Part shown: positions 56,968 through 64,000 of the stretch, piece by piece | How positions within the stretch are numbered: the first letter of the stretch is position 1 | Layout of the letters: each line of letters begins with the position of its first letter | Assembly: GCF_000517425.1 (NCBI RefSeq) | Contig: NZ_CP006569.1 | Span: forward strand, 1,426,001-1,490,000 | Length of the DNA: 64,000 nucleotides | Reading direction: 5' to 3' | Source of the DNA: Sodalis praecaptivus | GTDB taxonomy: Bacteria > Pseudomonadota > Gammaproteobacteria > Enterobacterales > Enterobacteriaceae | The notes under the pieces: model-generated | The model's database searches: none | The model's input: the letters and a program-made list of their open reading frames with translations, nothing else | What the model was told of the DNA's origin: nothing | Translations under genes and position numbers: made by a program

Positions 56968-57981
56968 ATGTCTGACGGCTGGAATATCGCCCTTCTTGGG
57001 GCAACAGGCGCAGTCGGTACGGCGCTGCTGGATATTATGCAGGAGCGCCAATTCCCGTTCGGGGAACTTTTTTTATTGTCCAGCGAGCGTAGCGCCGGTG
57101 AGACGGTGCGGGTCAACGGGCAAAGTTTCCAGGTCAGCGAAGCGGCGCAATTCGACTGGTCGCAGGCGCAGTTGGCGTTTTTTGTCGCCGGCGCTCAGGC
57201 CTCGGCGCTGTACGCGGCTGATGCCGCCGCCGCCGGCTGTCTGGTTGTGGATGTCAGCGGCCTGTTCGCCCTGGAGCCGGACGTCCCGCTCGTGGTGCCG
57301 GGGGTCAATGACGATGTGCTGGCCGATTACCGCAACCGTAACCTGGTGGCGGTGGCGGATGCCTTGACCAGCCAATTACTGCTGGCGGTAAAACCCCTTA
57401 CCGATTTGGCGGGCCTGAGCCATCTGCACGTCAGCACGATGCTGTCCGCGTCCACCCACGGTAAGGCGGCGGTAGACGATTTGGCGGGCCAGAGCGCGCG
57501 CCTGCTGAATGGTTTGGCCGCTGAGCCCGGTTTCTTTCCGCGTCAGCTGGCGTTCAATTTGCTGCCGCTGCTGCCCGATGACGCGGGATCGGTGCGCAGC
57601 GAGCGCCGTCTGGTAGACGAAGTGCGCAAAATCCTGCGCGATGAGGGGTTACCGATTTCGGTCAGCAGCGTGCAGGCGCCGATATTCTACGGCCATGCAC
57701 AGCTGGTGCATCTGGAAACGCTGCGGCCGATGGCTGCGGAAGAGGCCCGCGTGGCGCTGGCGGCCTGCGAGGGGCTGACCCTGAGCGACGAGCTGGACTA
57801 CCCGACGCCGGTGGAAGATGCCTCGGGGAACGTCGCGCTGAAGATTGGCTGTTTGCGTAACGATTATGGCATGCCCGATTTACTGCAATTCTGGTCAGTG
57901 GCGGACAATGTTCGCTTCGGCGGCGCGCTGATGGCGGTACTCACCGCGGAAAAACTGATGGCCGAGGCCAGCGCATGGTAA
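56968..57981 (+). CDS. usg: Usg protein (aspartate-semialdehyde dehydrogenase-like)
   Basis: This 337-residue protein has the Asd fold (NAD(P)-binding [14 protein letters not shown] at about 11-24, dimerisation domain after 130). As in E. coli Usg of the same length, the catalytic cysteine context of true Asd is absent, so it is not thought to be an active dehydrogenase. GGGAGA precedes the ATG pair at 56965/56968; 56968 gives MSDGWNI as in E. coli. It overlaps truA by seven bases. Function unknown. Confidence 0.94.
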   Translation: MSDGWNIALLGATGAVGTALLDIMQERQFPFGELFLLSSERSAGETVRVNGQSFQVSEAAQFDWSQAQLAFFVAGAQASALYAADAAAAGCLVVDVSGLFALEPDVPLVVPGVNDDVLADYRNRNLVAVADALTSQLLLAVKPLTDLAGLSHLHVSTMLSASTHGKAAVDDLAGQSARLLNGLAAEPGFFPRQLAFNLLPLLPDDAGSVRSERRLVDEVRKILRDEGLPISVSSVQAPIFYGHAQLVHLETLRPMAAEEARVALAACEGLTLSDELDYPTPVEDASGNVALKIGCLRNDYGMPDLLQFWSVADNVRFGGALMAVLTAEKLMAEASAW

Positions 57982-58832
57982 CGGCGCAAACGGCGCCGCT
58001 CCCCGAGGTGGACGAAGCGATGCCGGCGGCGGCCAACGATGGCGCGATGAGGCTGGCGCTCGGGATTGAGTATGACGGCAGTGCGTACTACGGCTGGCAG
58101 CGGCAGCAGGAAGTGCCCAGCGTGCAGGCGTGCCTTGAGCGTGCGCTCTCGACGGTCGCCGACCAGCCTGTCGCGGTCCACTGTGCCGGCCGTACCGATG
58201 CCGGCGTGCACGCGACGGGGCAGGTGGTCCATTTCGACACCCGGGCGCGCCGGCCGGACGCCGCCTGGACGCTGGGCGTCAACGCCAATCTGCCCGCCGA
58301 TATCGCCGTGCGCTGGGTGGCGCCGGTGGCGGACGATTTTCATGCGCGTTTCAGCGCCACCGCCCGGCGCTACCGCTATATTATTTATAACCATCGCCTG
58401 CGTCCGGCGCTGCTCGGCCGCGGGCTGACGCACTATTACCACCCCCTTGATGCGCCATCGATGGCGCGCGCGGGCCAATGTTTGCTGGGGGAGAACGATT
58501 TCACCTCTTTTCGCGCCCTGCAGTGCCAATCGCGCACTCCCTGGCGCAACCTGCACCATTTGCACGTCACGCGCCAGGGGCAATATGTGGTGGTGGATAT
58601 CAAAGCGAATGCTTTTGTTCATCATATGGTTCGTAATATTGTAGGCAGTCTGCTGGAGGTAGGTTGCGGCAACCGGCCGGAAAGCTGGATAGCCGAACTG
58701 CTGGCGTGCCGCGACCGGACGCAGGCCGGCGCTACCGCCCCGGCGGAGGGGCTTTATCTGGTGGCGGTGGAGTATCCATCGCGTTTCGCCCTGCCTGCGC
58801 CGCCGCCGGGGCCGTTATTTCTAGCGGAGTGA
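57975..58832 (+). CDS. truA: tRNA pseudouridine(38-40) synthase TruA
   Basis: This 285-residue enzyme makes pseudouridine at positions 38-40 of tRNA anticodon stems. The catalytic aspartate is Asp75 in [24 protein letters not shown] and [13 protein letters not shown] are family blocks. The N-terminus is about 15 residues longer than in E. coli if the ATG at 57975, inside the end of usg, is used; an internal ATG at 58020 or 58047 is possible. The usg-truA overlap matches E. coli organisation. Confidence 0.96.
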   Translation: MVTAQTAPLPEVDEAMPAAANDGAMRLALGIEYDGSAYYGWQRQQEVPSVQACLERALSTVADQPVAVHCAGRTDAGVHATGQVVHFDTRARRPDAAWTLGVNANLPADIAVRWVAPVADDFHARFSATARRYRYIIYNHRLRPALLGRGLTHYYHPLDAPSMARAGQCLLGENDFTSFRALQCQSRTPWRNLHHLHVTRQGQYVVVDIKANAFVHHMVRNIVGSLLEVGCGNRPESWIAELLACRDRTQAGATAPAEGLYLVAVEYPSRFALPAPPPGPLFLAE

Positions 58833-58871
58833 CCGCTAATGTCTATCGCGTTGCGTTACCGGGATAACTGA

Positions 58872-59534
58872 ATGGAATATATAAAATTTACTATCGATTT
58901 TATTTTACATATCGATGTCCACCTGGCAGAACTGGTGGCGCAGTACGGTGTTTGGGTGTATGCCTTTTTGTTTCTGATTCTGTTTTGCGAAACCGGTCTG
59001 GTGGTCACGCCTTTCCTGCCGGGGGACTCGCTGCTGTTTGTCGCCGGCGCGCTGGCGGCTTTACCGAGTAACGGGCTTGATATTCATGTAATGGTGCTTT
59101 TGATGGTCCTGGCGGCGATCGCCGGCGATGCGGTCAATTATACCATTGGCCGCCTGTTCGGCGAAAAGCTGTTCAGCCGCCCCGACTCGAAAATATTCCG
59201 CCGAAGCTATTTGGAAAAAACCCACCAGTTCTACGCCCGCCACGGCGGTAAAACGATTATCCTGGCGCGTTTTGTGCCTATCGTGCGGACTTTCGCGCCG
59301 TTCGTGGCCGGCATGGGACATATGCGCTACCGCCATTTCGCGCTGTATAATGTCGCCGGCGGCCTGCTGTGGGTTCTACTGTTCAGCTATGCCGGCTATT
59401 TCTTTGGCAATATGCCGATGGTGCAGCAGAATCTGAAGTGGCTTATCGTGGCGATTATCCTGCTCTCGGTGCTGCCGGGCGTAGTGGAAGTGTGGCGCCA
59501 GCGCCGACTGGCCGCCAACGGTAAAAGTGAGTAA
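58872..59534 (+). CDS. dedA: DedA-family membrane protein
   Basis: This 220-residue inner-membrane protein of the DedA/VTT superfamily is linked to undecaprenyl phosphate or phospholipid translocation and membrane homeostasis. The family signature [15 protein letters not shown] (with an acidic residue in FCETG just before) and the basic motif [20 protein letters not shown] are present. About five hydrophobic segments are predicted. It lies in the conserved truA-dedA-accD order. Confidence 0.94.
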   Translation: MEYIKFTIDFILHIDVHLAELVAQYGVWVYAFLFLILFCETGLVVTPFLPGDSLLFVAGALAALPSNGLDIHVMVLLMVLAAIAGDAVNYTIGRLFGEKLFSRPDSKIFRRSYLEKTHQFYARHGGKTIILARFVPIVRTFAPFVAGMGHMRYRHFALYNVAGGLLWVLLFSYAGYFFGNMPMVQQNLKWLIVAIILLSVLPGVVEVWRQRRLAANGKSE

Positions 59535-59734
59535 TTTCCCGATGCCGGCGGGCAAAATGTGTACAAAGTACAGAGTTTTCTGTGCCAAGTCGCTGGCCGT
59601 TATGGTTTAATGGGCAACCTTTGGCGCGCCATCCCCGGCGGGGAGCGCGCAAAACGGCGGCCTTCTCGCCGCGGTAAAAGGTCAAGTAGATATAGCGGAC
59701 TGGCGGATGCCAGGTTCAAACAGAAAGGTTATCG

Positions 59735-60655
59735 ATGAGCTGGATTGAACGAATTCTCAATAAGAGCACTATCACCCCGGCGCGCAGGGCGAACATTCCC
59801 GAGGGCGTATGGACCAAATGTGATAGCTGCGGCCAGGTGCTGTACCGCGCGGAGCTGGAGCGCAATCTGGAGGTCTGCCCCAAGTGCGATCACCACATGC
59901 GTATGACCGCGCGCGCGCGCCTGCACGCTTTCCTGGATAAAGGAAGCGAGTCAGAACTCGGTAGCGAGCTGGAGCCGAAAGATATCCTGAAGTTCAGGGA
60001 CTCGAAGAAGTATAAGGATCGCCTGGCGGCGGCCCAGAAGGCCACCGACGAGAAAGACGCGCTGGTGGTGATGAAAGGCACGCTGTACGGCATGCCGGTG
60101 GTCGCCGCGTCCTTTGAATTTGCCTTTATCGGCGGGTCGATGTCCTCGGTGGTCGGCGCGCGTTTTGTGCGCGCGGTGGAGCAGGCGATGGCGGACGACT
60201 GTCCGCTGGTATGCTTTTCCGCCAGCGGCGGCGCCCGCATGCAGGAAGCGCTGATGTCGCTGATGCAGATGGCCAAGACCAGCGCCGCGCTGGCGCGGCT
60301 GCGCGAACGGCGGTTGCCCTACATTTCGGTGCTGACCGATCCCACCATGGGGGGCGTTTCGGCCAGTCTGGCAATGCTGGGGGATTTGAACGTCGCCGAG
60401 CCGAAAGCGCTGATTGGCTTTGCCGGTCCGCGCGTGATTGAACAGACGGTGCGTGAAAAACTGCCGGCCGGCTTTCAGCGCAGTGAATTTCTGCTGGAAA
60501 AGGGCGCCATTGATCTCATCGTGCGTCGCCCGGAAATGCGTCTGCGCCTTGCCAGCCTGCTGGCGAAACTGACCAATCGGCCGCAGCCGCAGGATCCATT
60601 GCCGCACGAACCGCGCCCTGATGCGGTCCCGGAGGATCATCAGGACGGGGCCTAA
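59735..60655 (+). CDS. accD: Acetyl-CoA carboxylase carboxyltransferase subunit beta
   Basis: This 306-residue subunit forms the carboxyltransferase with AccA and makes malonyl-CoA for fatty acid synthesis. The N-terminal zinc ribbon has Cys29, Cys32, Cys48 and Cys51. The carboxyltransferase core includes [20 protein letters not shown] and [32 protein letters not shown] precedes the ATG. The 200-base gap from dedA likely carries its promoter. A perfect inverted repeat follows its stop. Confidence 0.97.
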   Translation: MSWIERILNKSTITPARRANIPEGVWTKCDSCGQVLYRAELERNLEVCPKCDHHMRMTARARLHAFLDKGSESELGSELEPKDILKFRDSKKYKDRLAAAQKATDEKDALVVMKGTLYGMPVVAASFEFAFIGGSMSSVVGARFVRAVEQAMADDCPLVCFSASGGARMQEALMSLMQMAKTSAALARLRERRLPYISVLTDPTMGGVSASLAMLGDLNVAEPKALIGFAGPRVIEQTVREKLPAGFQRSEFLLEKGAIDLIVRRPEMRLRLASLLAKLTNRPQPQDPLPHEPRPDAVPEDHQDGA

Positions 60656-60666
60656 ACGGGCGGCGC

Positions 60667-60705
60667 AAGCCTGCCCGTGGCCATCTGCCGGGGCGGGGCA
60701 GGCTT
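60667..60705 (+). other. Perfect 10-bp inverted repeat between accD and folC
   Basis: AAGCCTGCCC (60667-60676) is exactly complementary to GGGCAGGCTT (60696-60705), with a 19-base loop. No T run follows. It sits 35 bases before the folC start and may act as an mRNA stability element, attenuator or factor-assisted terminator. Confidence 0.6.
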
Positions 60706-60739
60706 AGTGAGAACCCAGCATAAGCCAATGAACGGACGT

Positions 60740-62011
60740 ATGGAAAATCTGCCTATCCCTCAAGCCACGTCGCCACTGGCCGCGTGGCTTCATTATCTTG
60801 AACGTCTGCATGCCAAACCCATCGATCTGGGCCTGGAGCGGGTAAGCCATGTGGCTACCGGCCTGAATCTGCTGCGCCCGGCGCCCTGGGTCATTACCGT
60901 CGGCGGCACCAACGGCAAAGGCACCACCTGCCGGCTGCTGGAAGCCATCTTGCTGGCCAGCGGCATGCGGGTCGGGGTCTATAGTTCGCCGCATTTACTG
61001 CGCTACACCGAACGGGTGCGTATCCAGGGCGACGAATTGCCGGAAGCCGCCCATAGCGAGGCGATGGCGGTTATCGAAACCGGCCGCGGCGCTACCTCCC
61101 TCAGCTATTTCGAGTTCGGCACGCTCGCGGCGCTACAGCTATTCCGGCAAGCGTCGCTGGATGTGGTGATCCTGGAGGTCGGGCTGGGGGGACGGCTGGA
61201 CGCCACCAATATCGTTGACGCCGACGTCGCCGTGATTACCTCCATTGCCCTCGATCATACCGATTGGCTGGGGCCGGATCGCGCCAGCATCGCGCGGGAA
61301 AAAGCCGGCATCTTCCGGCGCGGCAGGCCGGCGATTGTGGGTGAGCCCGATCGGCCGGCGACGCTCGACGCCGCCGCGGCCGATAGCGGCGCCGTCTTGT
61401 ATGCCCGCGACCGCGATTGGTGGTGGCACCAGGACGGCCAGCACTGGCGCTGGTGGGACGGCTTGCGCGAGCTCACGGCGCTGCCGCTGCCTGCCATTCC
61501 CCTGGAAAATGCCGCCACCGCGGTGGCCGCCGTCGGCCGCCTGCCGTTCGCGGTGTCGGAGGCGGCGGTGCGCCAGGGGTTGCGCGAGGCCGCGCTGCCG
61601 GGACGTTTCCAGTGTATCGGCCGAGCGCCGCTAACGATACTGGACGTGGCGCACAATCCCCACGCCGCCGGCTACCTGGCCCGGCGTCTGGCGGCGCTGC
61701 CCCGCACCGGCAAGGTGCGGGCGGTGGTTGGCATGCTGGCGGATAAAGATATCGCCGGCACGCTCGCCTGTCTGCGCGGGCAGGTGGATGTCTGGTATTG
61801 CGCCTCCCTCGATGGGCCGCGCGCCGCCAGCGCCGCACAGCTGGCCGCCCATCTTGACAGCGACGCGCAACGGTTCGAGGATGTGCTAAGCGCCTGGCAT
61901 CAGGCAATAGCGGACGCCGCGCCGGAGGATTGTGTGCTGGTTTTCGGCTCTTTCCATACCGTGGCACCGGTCATGGCGCTGGCTGATAGGGAGAAATATT
62001 GTGGCGAGTAA
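60740..62011 (+). CDS. folC: Folylpolyglutamate synthase / dihydrofolate synthase
   Basis: This bifunctional Mur-ligase-family enzyme adds glutamate to dihydropteroate and to folates. The ATP-binding P-loop is GTNGKGTTC. SIALDHTDWLG and the carbamylated-lysine region EKAGIFRRG follow, and DVAHNPHAAGYL is in the C-terminal domain. ATG 60740 gives 423 residues (E. coli 422) and an N-terminus aligned with E. coli; ATG 60728 is an alternative. The dedD start lies inside its 3' end. Confidence 0.96.
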   Translation: MENLPIPQATSPLAAWLHYLERLHAKPIDLGLERVSHVATGLNLLRPAPWVITVGGTNGKGTTCRLLEAILLASGMRVGVYSSPHLLRYTERVRIQGDELPEAAHSEAMAVIETGRGATSLSYFEFGTLAALQLFRQASLDVVILEVGLGGRLDATNIVDADVAVITSIALDHTDWLGPDRASIAREKAGIFRRGRPAIVGEPDRPATLDAAAADSGAVLYARDRDWWWHQDGQHWRWWDGLRELTALPLPAIPLENAATAVAAVGRLPFAVSEAAVRQGLREAALPGRFQCIGRAPLTILDVAHNPHAAGYLARRLAALPRTGKVRAVVGMLADKDIAGTLACLRGQVDVWYCASLDGPRAASAAQLAAHLDSDAQRFEDVLSAWHQAIADAAPEDCVLVFGSFHTVAPVMALADREKYCGE

Positions 62012-62726
62012 ATTTCAGAACCGCCTGGTGGGGACCATTATCCTTGTCGCCCTCGGCGTCATTATTTTGCCCGGCCTGCTAGACGGTAAAAAGAAACACT
62101 ATCAGGACGAGTTCGCCGCCATTCCGCTGGTGCCGAAGCCCGGCGACAGCGATGAGCTTGATGCAACGCCGCCGGCCAGCCAGCAACTGCCGAGCCAGCC
62201 GCCGGAAGGGGCGGGGGAGGCGGTAGAACAATCCAGCCGGCCGGCCAACAGCGGTCAGCCAGCGGCGCCGCTGCCTGATGCCGCCAGCGGTTCCCGCCAG
62301 CCGGAAACGCTGGCGCCGCCGGAGATGAAAACCACGCCGCCCGCGCCGGTTAAACCCGAGCCCAAACCGGTCGCGCGGCCTGAGAGCAAACCGCTAGCCA
62401 AACCGCAGGCGCCGAAGGTTGAGGCGCCCAAAACGCCGGCGCCGAAGCCCGACAATGGGCCGGCCGCCGAGCAGGCGCCGAAAGGGCAGGCGTGGGTGGT
62501 GCAGTTGGGCGCGCTGAAAAACGCCGATAAAGTGTCGGAGATTGTGGCTAAGCTGCGGCTGTCGGGCTACCGCGTTTATACCTCGCCGTCGGCGCCGGTT
62601 CAGGGGCAGATTACGCGGATATTTGTCGGCCCGGATGCATCCAAGGAAAAACTGCAATCCGCGCTCGGCGAATTGAATCAGTTGAGCGGCCTTAACGGCC
62701 AATTGCGGCCCTATAGCGTACGCTAG
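62001..62726 (+). CDS. dedD: Cell-division SPOR-domain protein DedD
   Basis: This 241-residue septal protein has a short cytoplasmic N-terminus, one TM helix (about 9-26, VGTIILVALGVIILPGLL) and a long proline/alanine/lysine-rich linker (about 60-160). The C-terminal SPOR domain (about 165-240; WVVQLGALKNADKVSEIV) binds denuded septal peptidoglycan. The start is GTG at 62001, overlapping folC by 11 bases, and matches E. coli (ASKFQNRLVG). The linker is longer than in E. coli (220 residues in all). Confidence 0.95.
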   Translation: MASKFQNRLVGTIILVALGVIILPGLLDGKKKHYQDEFAAIPLVPKPGDSDELDATPPASQQLPSQPPEGAGEAVEQSSRPANSGQPAAPLPDAASGSRQPETLAPPEMKTTPPAPVKPEPKPVARPESKPLAKPQAPKVEAPKTPAPKPDNGPAAEQAPKGQAWVVQLGALKNADKVSEIVAKLRLSGYRVYTSPSAPVQGQITRIFVGPDASKEKLQSALGELNQLSGLNGQLRPYSVR

Positions 62727-62923
62727 ACTTTTGCCGTTCCTAATCGCGGGTGCGGCCCGATGCCTGCGACCGATATAAAGCGCTGCTCTGGCGCGGCAGG
62801 ATGCTCAGCCTTCCACGGGGGGCGCTGGGCGTCTGGCCGGTGAATCGCTTCGCGCTATCTCATTGCGGCGATTGGCTTTTTTTAATCGCCGTTATTTATT
62901 TAAACGGGGGGGATAAATCCCCT

Positions 62924-62939
62924 ACGCAAACGTTTTCTT
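62924..62939 (+). promoter_or_regulatory. PurR operator for cvpA-purF
   Basis: ACGCAAACGTTTTCTT fits the PurR consensus (ANGCAAACGTTTNCNT) at every fixed position. It lies about 60 bases before cvpA, as in the E. coli cvpA-purF operon, which is repressed by PurR with hypoxanthine or guanine. A hairpin GGGG-N7-CCCC just upstream (62906-62922) may end dedD transcripts. Confidence 0.93.
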
Positions 62940-62997
62940 TTTCTGTTAGAATTCGCCGCGAACCAGCTGACCGGGCGAATGATCAAGGGATGCATGC

Positions 62998-63486
62998 ATG
63001 ATCTGGGTTGATTACGTCATTATCGGCATCATTGTTTTTTCCGCTTTGGTGAGTCTGATTCGCGGGTTCGTGCGCGAGGCATTATCTTTAGTCACCTGGG
63101 CCTGTGCATTTTTTGTCGCCAGCCATTACTATAGTTACCTTGCGATATACTTCACCCGTTTTGAAGAGCAGATGGTACGCAACGGCATTGCGATTGCCCT
63201 GCTGTTCGTGGCGACCCTGATTGTTGGGGCGATCGTCAATTATGTGATTAGCTCACTGGTGGAGCGGACCGGTTTATCCGGCACCGACCGGGTCCTTGGC
63301 GTCTGCTTCGGCGCGCTGCGGGGCGTTCTAATCGTGTCGGCGGCGCTGTTCTTTCTTGACACCTTCACCGGTTTCTCCCACAGCCAGGAGTGGCAGCAGT
63401 CCCAGCTGATACCGCAGTTCAGCGGTATCATCAGATGGTTTTTTGACTATCTGCAAAGCACGTCGAGTTTCTTACCGAGGCAGTAG
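62998..63486 (+). CDS. cvpA: Colicin V production protein CvpA
   Basis: This 162-residue inner-membrane protein with four TM helices equals E. coli CvpA in length. It starts MIWVDYVIIGIIVFSALVSL. It supports envelope integrity and bile resistance in enterobacteria and was first found as needed for colicin V production. It is the first gene of the PurR-controlled cvpA-purF operon; purF starts 33 bases after its stop. Confidence 0.96.
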   Translation: MIWVDYVIIGIIVFSALVSLIRGFVREALSLVTWACAFFVASHYYSYLAIYFTRFEEQMVRNGIAIALLFVATLIVGAIVNYVISSLVERTGLSGTDRVLGVCFGALRGVLIVSAALFFLDTFTGFSHSQEWQQSQLIPQFSGIIRWFFDYLQSTSSFLPRQ

Positions 63487-63519
63487 TTGTCCCGGTAACG
63501 CTGATGAGGAAATGACCAC

Positions 63520-64000
63520 ATGTGCGGTATTGTCGGAATCGCCGGTTTTATGCCGGTAAACCAGTCTATCTATGATGCATTAACGGTGCTGCAGCACCGT
63601 GGGCAGGATGCGGCAGGCATTGTTACCATCGATGCATTAAATTGCTTTCGCCTGCGTAAAGCCAATGGACTGGTTAAGGATGTTTTCGAGGCCCGGCATA
63701 TGCAACGCTTGCAGGGCAATATGGGGGTGGGCCATGTCCGCTACCCGACCGCCGGCAGCTCCAGCGCCTCCGAGGCGCAGCCGTTTTACGTCAACTCCCC
63801 GTTCGGCATCACCCTGGCGCACAACGGTAACCTGACCAACGCCCACGAATTGCGTAAAAAGCTGTTTGAAAACGGGCGGCGCCATGTCAATACCACGTCC
63901 GACTCGGAAATTCTGCTTAACGTTTTCGCCGCTGAGCTGGATCGTTTCCCGGATTACCCGCTGGAAGCGGACAACATCTTCGCGGCGGTGGCGGCGACCC
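63520..64000 (+). CDS. purF: Amidophosphoribosyltransferase, N-terminal part (3' cut by window)
   Basis: The first 160 codons of the committed enzyme of purine synthesis, which makes phosphoribosylamine from PRPP and glutamine. The processed N-terminal nucleophile Cys2 (MCGIVGIAG) of the class II glutamine amidotransferase domain is present. [13 protein letters not shown] and LAHNGNLTN are the glutamine-site motifs. GATGAGGAAATGACCAC precedes the ATG. The phosphoribosyltransferase domain lies beyond the window. Confidence 0.96.
   Translation, partial: MCGIVGIAGFMPVNQSIYDALTVLQHRGQDAAGIVTIDALNCFRLRKANGLVKDVFEARHMQRLQGNMGVGHVRYPTAGSSSASEAQPFYVNSPFGITLAHNGNLTNAHELRKKLFENGRRHVNTTSDSEILLNVFAAELDRFPDYPLEADNIFAAVAAT

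Overview
The window looks like a chromosomal segment of a Sodalis-type enterobacterium (Enterobacterales). The core genes are close relatives of E. coli K-12 genes and lie in nearly the same order as the E. coli gltX-to-purF interval. They are interspersed with decayed genes, tandem minisatellite-like repeats and AT-rich accessory DNA, as in recently host-associated Sodalis-like bacteria. The species assignment is an inference from gene content and order; no rRNA is present.

Layout. (1) 1-11.5 kb is core: 3' end of gltX, two identical tRNA-Ala(GGC), nupC, mntH with MntR and Fur sites, an aldo-keto reductase (gpr) and a YgeA-type racemase, glk, the LytS/LytTR two-component pair ypdA/ypdB, alaC and a tiny ypdK. 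(2) 11.7-28.2 kb is an accessory region. It starts with a guanidine exporter (gdx/sugE) behind a guanidine-II riboswitch, and yciG. AT-rich DNA follows, with several small unrecognised genes, three paralogous PAS4-LuxR 'solo' regulators, a LysR regulator, a second PBP1b-like peptidoglycan synthase and two copies of a decayed UmuD-like gene. It also holds a frameshifted CdiA-CT-type toxin with an equally frameshifted immunity gene, and ends in a broken P4-type integrase beside tRNA-Arg(CCU), the expected attachment gene. (3) 28.6-39.2 kb: yfdC, a complete cytochrome c maturation operon (ccmABCDEFG plus separate ccmH and ccmI), mlaA, yfcZ and sixA. fadIJ, which sit between yfcZ and sixA in E. 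coli, are missing. (4) 40.0-43.1 kb: a three-gene gtr-type O-antigen glucosylation cluster. (5) 43.2-64 kb is core again: smrB, prmB, aroC, mepA, yfcA, epmC, yfcL, mnmC, fabB, yfcJ, flk, pdxB, usg, truA, dedA, accD, folC, dedD, cvpA and the start of purF.

Regulatory signals readable by eye are MntR and Fur boxes at mntH, a guanidine-II riboswitch at gdx, adjacent FadR and FabR operators at fabB, a strong terminator after fabB, and a PurR box before cvpA-purF. Three unrelated tandem repeats (75-82 bp, 49 bp and 38 bp periods) lie directly after the stop codons of glk, yfcL and pdxB.

The most unusual part is the block 19-26.7 kb, where duplicated PAS4-LuxR genes with shared upstream sequence surround an extra PBP1b, UmuD-like remnants and a toxin/immunity pair. 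At least two frame breaks here and nearby lie at runs of eight or nine A residues, where polymerase slippage could restore the reading frame.
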